A stretch of 64,000 nucleotides of DNA from Chryseobacterium sp. JM1 (GTDB lineage Bacteria; Bacteroidota; Bacteroidia; Flavobacteriales; Weeksellaceae), in assembly GCF_000737715.1 (NCBI RefSeq), contig NZ_JPRN01000014.1, positions 1 through 64,000 on the forward strand. Direction: 5' to 3'. Shown in pieces: positions 43,717 through 51,233 of the stretch. How positions within the stretch are numbered: position 1 is the first letter of the stretch; each line of letters begins with the position of its first letter. Both the position numbers and the translations under genes were made by a program. Below the pieces are notes generated by a model, which ran no database searches, was not told the DNA's origin, and saw only the letters and a list, made by a program, of their open reading frames with translations.

Positions 43717-43739
43717 AACCATTATAGTATCAATTAAGG

Positions 43740-43747
43740 CAAATTTA
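43740..43747 (-). promoter_or_regulatory. -7 promoter box of ddl
   Basis: TAAATTTG on the minus strand, a perfect TAnnTTTG match, 23 nt before the ATG at 43716; it settles the start choice. Confidence 0.65.
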
Positions 43748-43837
43748 ATCATTTTATGTAATGCAATAAGGGAAATTCAGAAATTTTAAAATTCAAAATG
43801 AATTGTGTTAAATAAAAGGACATTTAAAATTATTAGC

Positions 43838-43845
43838 TATATTTG
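43838..43845 (+). promoter_or_regulatory. -7 promoter box of the PASTA gene
   Basis: TATATTTG, a perfect TAnnTTTG match, 26 nt before the ATG at 43872. Confidence 0.6.
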
Positions 43846-43871
43846 CCGTTATAATTAAAGTATTTTTAAGT

Positions 43872-44966
43872 ATGCTTAAATCACTTTTCAATTGGAAAGT
43901 TTTACTGAATTTAGTAGTCGCCATCGGTGTTTTTGTGGGGTTGGTGTGGCTTACTTTCCGCTGGTTGGAATATCATACCAAGCACGGTCAGGAAATTCCT
44001 GTGCCTAATGTTATTAATAAATCGGTGTACGATGCCGTAAAAATATTAGAGGATACAGGTCTTGAATATGAAGTAGACAGTGCAGAGTATAACCCTAAAT
44101 ATAAGCCTTTTCAGGTTTTAAAGATGCACCCTTTATCCAGTTCCCGTGTAAAGCCGGGATCGCTGGTGAGAATTGTTGTTAACCCAAGAACCTGGGCTCC
44201 AATTACCGTTCCGGATGTGATCAACAAATATTCAGGACTTGCGTTCCAGAGATTGGATCAGGTAGGTCTGAAGATTGGCGATACCATCTACGAACCGAGT
44301 ATTCAGAAAGATGCTCTTTTAAGAGTATTATATAAAGGTAATGCTGTAAATCCAGGATCACGTCTTCCAAGATTCTCTGTAATCGATGTAGTCGTGGGAT
44401 CCGGACCTATGAGAAACATTTCTATTCCTAGTGTGGTAGGGCTTTCTGTAAAAGAAGCGAGAGCCGTTATTTTGAAAAGTATGTTTGAAGTAGGACTGGT
44501 AGAACATGAAGACGGAAGCAAAGACGAATCTGATATTATCTATTATCAGGATCCGGCTTCAGGTGATGTAAGAGACCAGGGAATGCAGATTGACCTTTGG
44601 GCCAGTAAGAGAACTCCTGCTGAACTGAGAGCGAAAGTAGAACAGCTGAATGCGATTTACCGTATGAAGGTAGATACTTCACTGCCTCCGGTACATTATG
44701 ACGAAGTTCCCAACCATCCGGAACCAAGCTATGATCCGCCTGCAGCAGTACCTGTTCCTAGAAAAGAAGTTCCTAAAGTGGAACCGGCTAAAACAGAACC
44801 GGCTAAGACCAGCGTAGCTACCGGGCCTAAGCCTGCAGGAACTACAGCTGAAAAACCTAAATCCACTGCATCAAGCAGTCAGGGTTCAGGAAATAAACCG
44901 GCTACCACAGGAACCACTCAGCAACCGGCTCAAAAGCCAAAAGCTAAAAAAGTAGTCGTAGAATAA
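43872..44966 (+). CDS. PASTA-domain membrane protein
   Basis: 364 aa. One N-terminal membrane helix (about 9-28, VLLNLVVAIGVFVGLVWLTF), three PASTA domains (about 40-105, 110-180, 185-250; each begins with a motif like VPNVINKSVYDAVKIL, VPDVINKYSGLAFQRL or IPSVVGLSVKEARAVI), and a Pro/Lys/Thr-rich low-complexity tail (about 275-364). PASTA domains bind uncrosslinked peptidoglycan; unlike Firmicute PknB-type proteins there is no kinase domain. Likely periplasmic, adjacent to ddl, hence a cell-wall role by context. Confidence 0.92.
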   Translation: MLKSLFNWKVLLNLVVAIGVFVGLVWLTFRWLEYHTKHGQEIPVPNVINKSVYDAVKILEDTGLEYEVDSAEYNPKYKPFQVLKMHPLSSSRVKPGSLVRIVVNPRTWAPITVPDVINKYSGLAFQRLDQVGLKIGDTIYEPSIQKDALLRVLYKGNAVNPGSRLPRFSVIDVVVGSGPMRNISIPSVVGLSVKEARAVILKSMFEVGLVEHEDGSKDESDIIYYQDPASGDVRDQGMQIDLWASKRTPAELRAKVEQLNAIYRMKVDTSLPPVHYDEVPNHPEPSYDPPAAVPVPRKEVPKVEPAKTEPAKTSVATGPKPAGTTAEKPKSTASSSQGSGNKPATTGTTQQPAQKPKAKKVVVE

Positions 44967-44989
44967 TAACGATTTATTATATAAAATAT

Positions 44990-45020
44990 AGGCTTCAACT
45001 GCAAAATGTTGGGGCCTTTT
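44990..45020 (+). terminator. Weak terminator between PASTA and RluA-type genes
   Basis: AGGCTTCAAC (44990-44999) pairs with GTTGGGGCCT (45008-45017) if two G-U pairs are allowed; only four T residues follow. Probably partial termination, since the RluA-type ATG is 20 nt on. Confidence 0.5.
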
Positions 45021-45039
45021 GCGTAAAAAAGATAAAACA

Positions 45040-46113
45040 ATGGCAGAAGATAACGAAGACTTTTTAGATGAAGAATTAATAGAGTCCGACAGTCTCGAGA
45101 ACATCGATATTGATGAGGAAAATAAGGGACTCTATGAGCATGTAAACATCAAAGTCGATAAAAACCAGGAGCCGTTAAGGATTGATAAGTTCTTATTAAT
45201 ATACAGACAAAACTCCTCGCGGAATAAAATTTCTCAAACCTGCAGAGCCGGAAATGTAGTGGTAAACGGAGCTCCGGTAAAACAAAATTACCGCGTGAAG
45301 CCCGGTGACCAGATTTCAGTGCTTCTTGCTCATCCGCCGAGAGAAAATGTGATCATTCCTCAGGATATTCCTGTAAATATCATTTATGAAGATGATGATT
45401 TGGTTGTGGTGGATAAAGAACCGGGAATGGTAGTGCATCCCGGACACGGAAACTGGGATAAGACTTTAGTAAATGCACTGGCTTTCCATTTCGAAAAGAG
45501 CGGTGAAAAATCTGATCTGGACAGAGTAGGGCTGGTTCACAGAATTGATAAAGATACTTCCGGACTTCTGGTGATTGCAAAAAATGAATATGCACTGAGC
45601 TTTTTAGCGAAACAGTTTTTTAACAGAACGACAAAAAGATTATACTGGGCTTTTGTCTGGGGAAATCCTCAGGAAGATGAAGGGACCATTAAGGGGCATA
45701 TCGGGAGACATCCCAAAAACAGAATGCAGATGTCGGTTTATGAAGACGGAAGCCATGGAAAGCATGCGGTGACGCATTACAAGGTATTGGAGCGTTTCAA
45801 ATATATGACATGGGTAGAATGTAAACTTGAAACAGGAAGAACGCATCAAATTCGTGCTCATTTCAAACATATTGGCCATACGCTGTTTAATGACGAAAGA
45901 TATGAAGGTCATACGCCTCTAAGAGGAGTGAATATACCTAAGTATAAGCAGTTTATAAAAAATGTTTTCGAAATTCTTCCAAGGCATGCACTCCATGCCC
46001 ACACTTTAGGGTTTATACACCCAACGACGAAAAAGGAATTATATTTTGAGAGCCCAATGCCCAAAGATATGGCGGATGCTGTAAAAAAATGGAGAAATTA
46101 TTTAGAAAACTAA
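45040..46113 (+). CDS. RluA-family pseudouridine synthase (RluD-like)
   Basis: Isomerises uridines in 23S rRNA. 357 aa from the ATG at 45040; an in-frame upstream start lies inside the terminator-like stem and is unlikely. Acidic N-terminus (EDNEDFLDEELIESD), S4 RNA-binding domain (about 40-100, LRIDKFLLIYRQNSSRNKIS), catalytic domain with VHRIDKDTSGLLVIAKN where the Asp is the nucleophile, and GRTHQIRAHFKHIGH. S4 plus length fits the RluD/YlyB branch, which modifies helix 69; the exact site is inferred. Confidence 0.93.
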   Translation: MAEDNEDFLDEELIESDSLENIDIDEENKGLYEHVNIKVDKNQEPLRIDKFLLIYRQNSSRNKISQTCRAGNVVVNGAPVKQNYRVKPGDQISVLLAHPPRENVIIPQDIPVNIIYEDDDLVVVDKEPGMVVHPGHGNWDKTLVNALAFHFEKSGEKSDLDRVGLVHRIDKDTSGLLVIAKNEYALSFLAKQFFNRTTKRLYWAFVWGNPQEDEGTIKGHIGRHPKNRMQMSVYEDGSHGKHAVTHYKVLERFKYMTWVECKLETGRTHQIRAHFKHIGHTLFNDERYEGHTPLRGVNIPKYKQFIKNVFEILPRHALHAHTLGFIHPTTKKELYFESPMPKDMADAVKKWRNYLEN

Positions 46114-46164
46114 AAATATATTGAGAATTTTTTTATATTTGTTGAATTGAAATCAAGATTTGTT

Positions 46165-47115
46165 ATGAGAAAACTATATGCTATCGTATGTTTAGCTCTT
46201 TTGTCAAATGCATACAAAGCACAGGAATCACTACCATACTATCAGCAATATCTTTTGGATGGTGATTTTCTGTTCAACCCAGCTCAGTACGGAAAGACCG
46301 ATTACGTACAGCTCAATGCTAATTACCACAAACAATTTGACAAGTTTAGCGATTCTCCAAATACGCAGTCTATAGGAATCAACGGGAACATCTTCGACAG
46401 AGTGGGAGCAGGGCTCTCTATTTTCAGAGACAGTAATGGACCTATTTCTGCAGGCGGTATTACAGCGGGAGCTTCATACTTTATTCCACTAAGCAGTGAA
46501 GGAGAAAGAAAAGACCAATTCTCTTTCGGTACTAGTGTTTCATTTTATAATATGAACTTCGACTATACTTCAGTGAATGTTGAAGATGGTTACGATCCAT
46601 TGTTGATCGGGAAAGAAGGGAATATTTTTATGGCTTATGCCAACTTTGGTGCAGCTGCAACGTACAGAAACATCTTTGCAGGAATCTCTGTAAATGATAT
46701 CGCGTTAAGCAATGACAAGGCTATCGTAAACGGAATCGAGCCTTCACCAATTAAATTCTTCTTAAACTTAGGATATGACTGGCATTTTGCTGACAATATC
46801 TACGTAACGCCATCAGCGTTGATCAACCTGAATACGAATTCAACAAGAATGATCGACTACAACTTAATGGCAACTTTCTTTAACGACATCAATTCATTCT
46901 CTGCCGGTGTAAGCTACAGAACGGTACAGAACAGATTCGACAGCCAGCAGTTACAGGTGGCACCGGTTGTTAAAGTAAGAATTAATAAATTAATGATTGG
47001 AGCAACTTATAACATCGGAATGTCTGATATCCAGACGTATGGTGGAAACAGCTTTATGTTGAGCTTAGGTTATAACTTCGATAACTTTATTAATCATAGA
47101 GGATATAGATATTAA
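46165..47115 (+). CDS. T9SS membrane protein, PorP/SprF family
   Basis: Outer-membrane beta-barrel of 316 aa. Signal peptide 1-19 from the ATG at 46165 (MRKLYAIVCLALLSNAYKAQ), then the family start SLPYYQQYLLDGDFLFNPAQYG and GINGNIFDRVGAGLSIFRD, and the terminal strand FMLSLGYNFDNFI. PorP/SprF proteins pair with large surface proteins exported by T9SS (as SprF with SprB in gliding) and help anchor them. The matching large protein is not adjacent, so this is a solo member. Confidence 0.92.
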   Translation: MRKLYAIVCLALLSNAYKAQESLPYYQQYLLDGDFLFNPAQYGKTDYVQLNANYHKQFDKFSDSPNTQSIGINGNIFDRVGAGLSIFRDSNGPISAGGITAGASYFIPLSSEGERKDQFSFGTSVSFYNMNFDYTSVNVEDGYDPLLIGKEGNIFMAYANFGAAATYRNIFAGISVNDIALSNDKAIVNGIEPSPIKFFLNLGYDWHFADNIYVTPSALINLNTNSTRMIDYNLMATFFNDINSFSAGVSYRTVQNRFDSQQLQVAPVVKVRINKLMIGATYNIGMSDIQTYGGNSFMLSLGYNFDNFINHRGYRY

Positions 47116-47139
47116 TCTGATTTAATTTAAATAAATTTG

Positions 47140-47166
47140 AGCTCTGAAATTTTCAGAGCTTTTTTT
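47140..47166 (+). terminator. Terminator abutting the hemW start codon
   Basis: AGCTCTGA and TCAGAGCT arms (stem about 10 bp, 47140-47160) with a T6 run at 47161-47166. The next base, 47167, is the A of the hemW ATG. Confidence 0.85.
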
Positions 47167-48291
47167 ATGATATACATTCACATCCCGTTTTGCAGACAGA
47201 AATGCAGCTACTGTAATTTTCACTTTTCCACATCTTTGAACTTTAAGGATGAAATGATCAGTGCTATGAAGACCGAAATCCGTCTGAGAAAAGACGAACT
47301 GCAGAATAAAAACTTAAAGTCACTGTACTTTGGAGGCGGAACACCGTCTATTCTTTCTGCAGATGAGATCAGCTCAATGATCGATGAAGTGTTAAAATAT
47401 TTCAGTTTTGACCGGGATATTGAAGTTACCTTAGAAGCCAATCCCGATGATCTGAATAAAAATTTTCTTCAGCAACTTGCAAAATCTCCGGTTAACAGAC
47501 TTTCTATCGGTACCCAAAGTTTTTTTGATGAAGATTTAAGGTTAATGAACCGTGCCCATAACGCTTCCGAAGCAGAAGGTTCCATCAAAAGAGCACAGGA
47601 TTTTGGCTTTGAAAATTTAAGCATCGATTTGATTTATGGCTCACCAACCTCCAATCTGGAGATCTGGAAAGAGAATTTAAACAAAACCATAGCCCTCGAA
47701 GTTCCCCATATTTCCTCATATGCCCTGACCGTTGAACCGAAAACGGCTTTGGAAAACTGGATAGCGAAAGGAAAAATCGCCAGTCCGAGGGAAGAAGAAC
47801 AGAATAGAGAGTTCTATTATCTGTCGGATTTCTTAAAAGACAACGGATTTGAGCATTATGAAGTTTCCAATTTCGCGAAACCAGGCTTCTATTCAAGACA
47901 TAATTCTTCATATTGGAAGTATAAAGAGTATCTTGGAATAGGTCCTTCCGCACATTCTTACAACGGATTTGATGTCAGAAGCTGGAATGTAGCCAATAAC
48001 CAGCAGTATATTAAAAAGCTTGATGGTGGTATTCTTGCCAAAGAAGAAGAAATCCTGTCACAGAACGATCAGTTTAATGAAATGATCATGATCGGGTTGA
48101 GAACAATCTGGGGTGTAGATATTGAAAGCCTTAACAGTAAGTTCAGCGAGCAGACTCTTGAACATTTCCGACGTGAGATACAATCTAAGCTAGAAGAAGG
48201 TATTCTGATTACAGAAAACAATCACCTTAAAATCCCGGAAAAACATTGGTTTATGGCGGATGGAATTGCTTCTGATCTGTTTATTGTTTAA
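47167..48291 (+). CDS. hemW: Radical SAM haem chaperone HemW
   Basis: Haem-trafficking radical SAM protein, formerly annotated as oxygen-independent coproporphyrinogen oxidase. 374 aa. Start MIYIHIPFCRQKCSYCNFHF places Cys9, Cys13 and Cys16 as the CxxxCxxC [4Fe-4S] ligands, in the HemW form (FxxH after the last Cys). LYFGGGTPSILS is the SAM-binding stretch and the C-terminal HemN_C domain is present. The start codon directly follows a terminator T run, so read-through or a promoter inside porP is needed for expression. Confidence 0.93.
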   Translation: MIYIHIPFCRQKCSYCNFHFSTSLNFKDEMISAMKTEIRLRKDELQNKNLKSLYFGGGTPSILSADEISSMIDEVLKYFSFDRDIEVTLEANPDDLNKNFLQQLAKSPVNRLSIGTQSFFDEDLRLMNRAHNASEAEGSIKRAQDFGFENLSIDLIYGSPTSNLEIWKENLNKTIALEVPHISSYALTVEPKTALENWIAKGKIASPREEEQNREFYYLSDFLKDNGFEHYEVSNFAKPGFYSRHNSSYWKYKEYLGIGPSAHSYNGFDVRSWNVANNQQYIKKLDGGILAKEEEILSQNDQFNEMIMIGLRTIWGVDIESLNSKFSEQTLEHFRREIQSKLEEGILITENNHLKIPEKHWFMADGIASDLFIV

Positions 48292-48387
48292 GTACAATTG
48301 AATACTTTTCAAAACAAAACAGTATTAGTGATATCATGCTGAGCGAAGTCGAAGCATAATATCTAAGCGCAATAACTAGTATTGTAC
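48292..48387. repeat. Fold-back repeat with GCTGAGCGAAGTCGAAGC core
   Basis: Ends GTACAAT (48292-48298) and ATTGTAC (48381-48387) are inverted. Inside, 48330-48363 form a hairpin (GATATCATGCT against AGCATAATATC, one mismatch) with loop GAGCGAAGTCGA. The core is a word I recall as widely dispersed between genes of Bacteroidota. Non-coding. Confidence 0.65.
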
Positions 48388-48431
48388 AAATAAAGTCCGG
48401 AATCAGGAATACAGAAATCTAAAAATCTTCG

Positions 48432-48439
48432 TATTTTTG
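48432..48439 (+). promoter_or_regulatory. -7 promoter box of murI
   Basis: TATTTTTG, a perfect TAnnTTTG match, 18 nt before the TTG start at 48458. An alternative start at 48437 would lie inside this box. Confidence 0.6.
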
Positions 48440-48457
48440 TGTAAAATTTCAGCTCAC

Positions 48458-49288
48458 TTGAAAACTAAAAAACAAGACTATTCACATCTTTCACCAAGCC
48501 AGCCTATCGGTATTTTCGATAGTGGGGTGGGAGGACTTACCGTAGCCAAAGAAATCAAAAGACTTCTCCCTCATGAAGACCTGATTTATTTCGGAGATAC
48601 CAAGCACCTTCCGTACGGTGAAAAGTCCAAAGACGCGATCATTGAATATTCTACCAAGATCACCAATTTCCTGCTTCAGCAGAACTGTAAAGCGATTGTT
48701 ATTGCCTGCAATACAGCTACAGCCAATGCTTTGAACGAAGTGATGCAGTCGGTGAACGGAAAGGTTCCTGTCATTGACGTTATTAATCCGGTTGCTGAAA
48801 AAGTAGCCTATGAGATTCATAATAATGTAGGCGTAATTGCAACGAAAGCAACGGTGAATTCAGGACTGTATAAAAAAAGCATCAGAAAGCAGAATAAATG
48901 GATCAAAGTAGATGAACTTGCCACACCTTTGCTGGTTCCTGCCATTGAAGAAGGATTCAAGAATCACCCGATCACGCATGCGATCATTTATAATTATCTG
49001 AGCAATAAAAAGCTGAAAAATATTGAAACCCTAATTCTTGGTTGTACGCATTACCCATTATTAATCGATGAGATCAAGCAGTATTACGGAAACAGAGTCA
49101 GAGTAATCGATTCTCCCAATATTGTAGCCAATCATCTGAAGATCATCCTGGATAAATACCACCTTCTGAATGATCATAATCCAAAACCAAACTACCATTT
49201 CTATCTTTCGGATCTGACGAAAAACTTTGAGAAAATCTCCAAGAAATTCTTCGGAAAGACCATAGATCTTGAACTGAAAGTACTATAA
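48458..49288 (+). CDS. murI: Glutamate racemase
   Basis: Makes D-glutamate for peptidoglycan. 276 aa when begun at TTG 48458 (encoding MKTKKQDYSHLSPSQPIGIF after initiation); no ATG is available between the promoter and the conserved FDSGVGGLTVAKEI, so a TTG start is required. The two catalytic cysteines are in IACNTATANA and LGCTHYPLLI, with Asp-Ser in IFDSGVGG. Own promoter; terminator after the gene. Confidence 0.93.
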   Translation: MKTKKQDYSHLSPSQPIGIFDSGVGGLTVAKEIKRLLPHEDLIYFGDTKHLPYGEKSKDAIIEYSTKITNFLLQQNCKAIVIACNTATANALNEVMQSVNGKVPVIDVINPVAEKVAYEIHNNVGVIATKATVNSGLYKKSIRKQNKWIKVDELATPLLVPAIEEGFKNHPITHAIIYNYLSNKKLKNIETLILGCTHYPLLIDEIKQYYGNRVRVIDSPNIVANHLKIILDKYHLLNDHNPKPNYHFYLSDLTKNFEKISKKFFGKTIDLELKVL

Positions 49289-49291
49289 TAC

Positions 49292-49320
49292 AAAAAGCTG
49301 TTTCTCCTGAAACAGCTTTT
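49292..49320 (+). terminator. Terminator of murI
   Basis: AAAAGCTGTTTC / GAAACAGCTTTT stem around TCCT, directly after the murI stop. Confidence 0.9.
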
Positions 49321-49344
49321 ATTTTTCGAGGAAATATCATCAAT

Positions 49345-49497
49345 GACTTGAAGATGGAAGTTACTGTTGGGTAGTAAGTACTCAACAATCCCACTTAAAT
49401 GTATTGAAGTAGTTTTAAAAAGATTAATAAAGGCACCCTGTATTTCTATCTTTGGACTTCAATAACTTCCCTCTTCGAGCTTCTGGCTTCCTTACTA
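49345..49497 (+). repeat. Dispersed ~150-bp intergenic repeat, copy 2
   Basis: Inverted relative to copy 1 at 19395-19550 and clearly homologous along its full length. Contains the shared core TTAAATGTATTGAAGTAG and ends with the word CTTCGAGCTTCTGGCTTC. Lies between the murI terminator and the nitroreductase stop. Confidence 0.8.
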
Positions 49498-49509
49498 ACG
49501 ATTAAAAAT

Positions 49510-50109
49510 TTAAGATTCTAAAATAACCATTTCACGATTCAGCCTTCTTTTAGGTGTTGTTGCCGGATGATTGCTGTCACTGTCTGCTCTTTCACCAATC
49601 GCAACAGCGAAAAGTGTTTCGTAAGAATCATTTTTCAGGATAGCATCATATTTTTCAGGCTCAATTCCTTCCATCGGAGTAGAATCAATTCCCATCGTTG
49701 CACATGCGGAAAGAAATACACCCAGCGATAGATAAACCTGATGCCCAAACCACGAACGGATAGCCTCTTCGCCGTTGGGCTTTACCATAGTTCTGTAGTA
49801 ATTCACGGAACCTTCAGGAAGGTTTTCTTCGATCTGTCTTTCAAATTCTTCCGGATTTTTCATCATTTGGAATACAACCACATGGCTGCTTTCCAATACT
49901 TTTTCTTTGTTAAAATAAGATGCTTCGGCCAGTTGCTCCTTCAGCTCGGGCGTATTCACGAAAATAAAATTCCATGGCTGGCTGTTGATAGAAGATGGAC
50001 TTAAATTAAGAATCTCTTTCAATTCTGCAATCTGCTCTGCACTTATTTTTCCCTGAGGATTATACTTTTTTACGGTATACCTCTTTTTCATTTGTTCTAA
50101 AAAATTCAT
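49510..50109 (-). CDS. Nitroreductase-family NAD(P)H oxidoreductase
   Basis: FMN-dependent reductase of nitro- or quinone compounds, 199 aa, NfsB/YdjA-like. RYTVKKYNPQGKISAEQ at the start carries the FMN-binding Arg, LSPSSINSQPWNFIFVNTP the flavin contact Ser-Ser-x-N-x-Q-P, and MGIDSTPMEGIEPEKYDAIL and FAVAIGERADSD later parts. Divergent from an HxlR regulator gene with back-to-back promoters in the 86-nt gap, which suggests that the regulator controls it in response to its substrate or a reactive electrophile. Confidence 0.93.
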   Translation of the reverse strand: MNFLEQMKKRYTVKKYNPQGKISAEQIAELKEILNLSPSSINSQPWNFIFVNTPELKEQLAEASYFNKEKVLESSHVVVFQMMKNPEEFERQIEENLPEGSVNYYRTMVKPNGEEAIRSWFGHQVYLSLGVFLSACATMGIDSTPMEGIEPEKYDAILKNDSYETLFAVAIGERADSDSNHPATTPKRRLNREMVILES

Positions 50110-50119
50110 AAATTATTGT

Positions 50120-50166
50120 ACTATCATTTTTATAGTTACAAAAGTAATTTAAGTTTATTACCTTTG
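50120..50166. promoter_or_regulatory. Divergent promoters and putative operator of nitroreductase/hxlR
   Basis: Minus-strand -7 box TACTTTTG (50139-50146) for the nitroreductase and plus-strand TACCTTTG (50159-50166) for the HxlR gene, both perfect TAnnTTTG. An inverted repeat ACTAT-N7-ATAGT (50120-50136) lies just downstream of the nitroreductase box, a position where a bound repressor would block it. A related GTATA word recurs at 50188-50200. Confidence 0.55.
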
Positions 50167-50195
50167 CAATAACGGTAAAAAAGGATAGTATAAAA

Positions 50196-50546
50196 ATGTA
50201 TACAATAGATAACAAAGAATATCCGTGCTGCACCAGCGTTACGATGAAGTTTATAGGAGGGAAATGGAAAGCTGTAATTTTATTTCATCTGACGGATGGT
50301 GCCAAAAGATATAATGAATTAAGGAAATTAATTCCTACGATTACAGAGAGAACCTTAAGTCTGCAGCTGAAACAGCTGGAAGAAGATCATATCGTCAACA
50401 GGAAAGTATATACGGAAAAGCCACCTTTGATGGTAGAATATACATTGACGGATTTCGGAAAAACACTGCTCCCGGTGATTGAAGCGATTACGAATTGGGG
50501 AATTGCTGCGCCGGATCTTTCCGTAAAAAAAATAATCAGGAATTAA
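50196..50546 (+). CDS. HxlR-family winged-helix transcription regulator
   Basis: 116-aa dimeric DNA-binding regulator. CCTSVTMKFIGGKWKAVILF is the HxlR signature, with Cys-Cys just ahead of helix 1, the position of the redox-sensing cysteine in HypR/YodB relatives. RYNELRKLIPTITERTLSLQ is the recognition helix and MVEYTLTDFGKTL the wing. Probably senses electrophiles or disulfide stress and regulates the divergent nitroreductase gene. Its last 4 nt overlap the rsmD stop from the other strand. Confidence 0.93.
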   Translation: MYTIDNKEYPCCTSVTMKFIGGKWKAVILFHLTDGAKRYNELRKLIPTITERTLSLQLKQLEEDHIVNRKVYTEKPPLMVEYTLTDFGKTLLPVIEAITNWGIAAPDLSVKKIIRN

Positions 50547-50559
50547 ATTTCCTGATTAT
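50523..50559 (-). terminator. Terminator of rsmD, inside the hxlR 3' end
   Basis: AATAATCAGGAA (50531-50542) / TTCCTGATTAT (50549-50559); on the minus strand eight T residues follow (within 50523-50532). The hairpin overlaps the stop codons of both convergent genes. Confidence 0.8.
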
Positions 50560-51115
50560 CTTCTTTATTTGCTTCGAAAAAACTGAAACTTACATTTCCG
50601 TATTTTCGGGTATCTACTAAATTGGGGTGTTCCAATTTCATCCTGCTCTGATGTTCTATGATCAGAACACCGTTCTCCTTCACATATTTATTGTTCAGAA
50701 CTAAAGACAGCAGTTCGTAATATTTCTTCTCTTCCATTTCAAAAGGAGCATCAGAAAATACGATCTCGAAACTTTTCTTGTTTCTGAATTTTTTAAGCCA
50801 GTCGAAAACATCACCTCGCTGAACATTCACCTGCTGAGACATATCCAGCTCTGAAGCCGTAGAATTAATAAAACTTGTGTGCTTTGGATTCAGTTCCACG
50901 GAAGTGACATCCTGACATCCTCTGGATGCAAATTCGAAAGTGATAGAACCGATGCCTGCAAAAAGATCAAGCACCGAAATAGACTGCATGTCATATTTGT
51001 TTTCCAGGATGCTGAATAGCGCTTCCTTAGCAAAATCTGTTGTAGGTCTTACGTCAAAATTTTTAGGAGCGGCTATTTTTTTGGCTTTCCACTTGCCTGA
51101 GATTATTCTGTACAT
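50543..51115 (-). CDS. rsmD: 16S rRNA (guanine966-N2)-methyltransferase RsmD
   Basis: SAM-dependent methylase of G966 in 16S rRNA. 190 aa. Start MYRIISGKWKAKKIAAP and RPTTDFAKEALFSIL are diagnostic; SAM-binding motif I is VLDLFAGIGSITFEFASRG. The catalytic motif IV, normally DPPF or DPPY in this family, reads DAPF here (EIVFSDAPFEME), a substitution worth noting. Convergent, 4-nt overlap with hxlR. Confidence 0.93.
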   Translation of the reverse strand: MYRIISGKWKAKKIAAPKNFDVRPTTDFAKEALFSILENKYDMQSISVLDLFAGIGSITFEFASRGCQDVTSVELNPKHTSFINSTASELDMSQQVNVQRGDVFDWLKKFRNKKSFEIVFSDAPFEMEEKKYYELLSLVLNNKYVKENGVLIIEHQSRMKLEHPNLVDTRKYGNVSFSFFEANKEDNQEI

Positions 51116-51233
51116 ACTGAAAAAATATTAGGCAACGAAATTACTAAATGTTGGCTAATAAAAATAATTTAGTCAGAAAATATTCTATAGTCGGTTGATA
51201 ATGGTTATTTTCGCGGTTGAAAAAATAATGATT

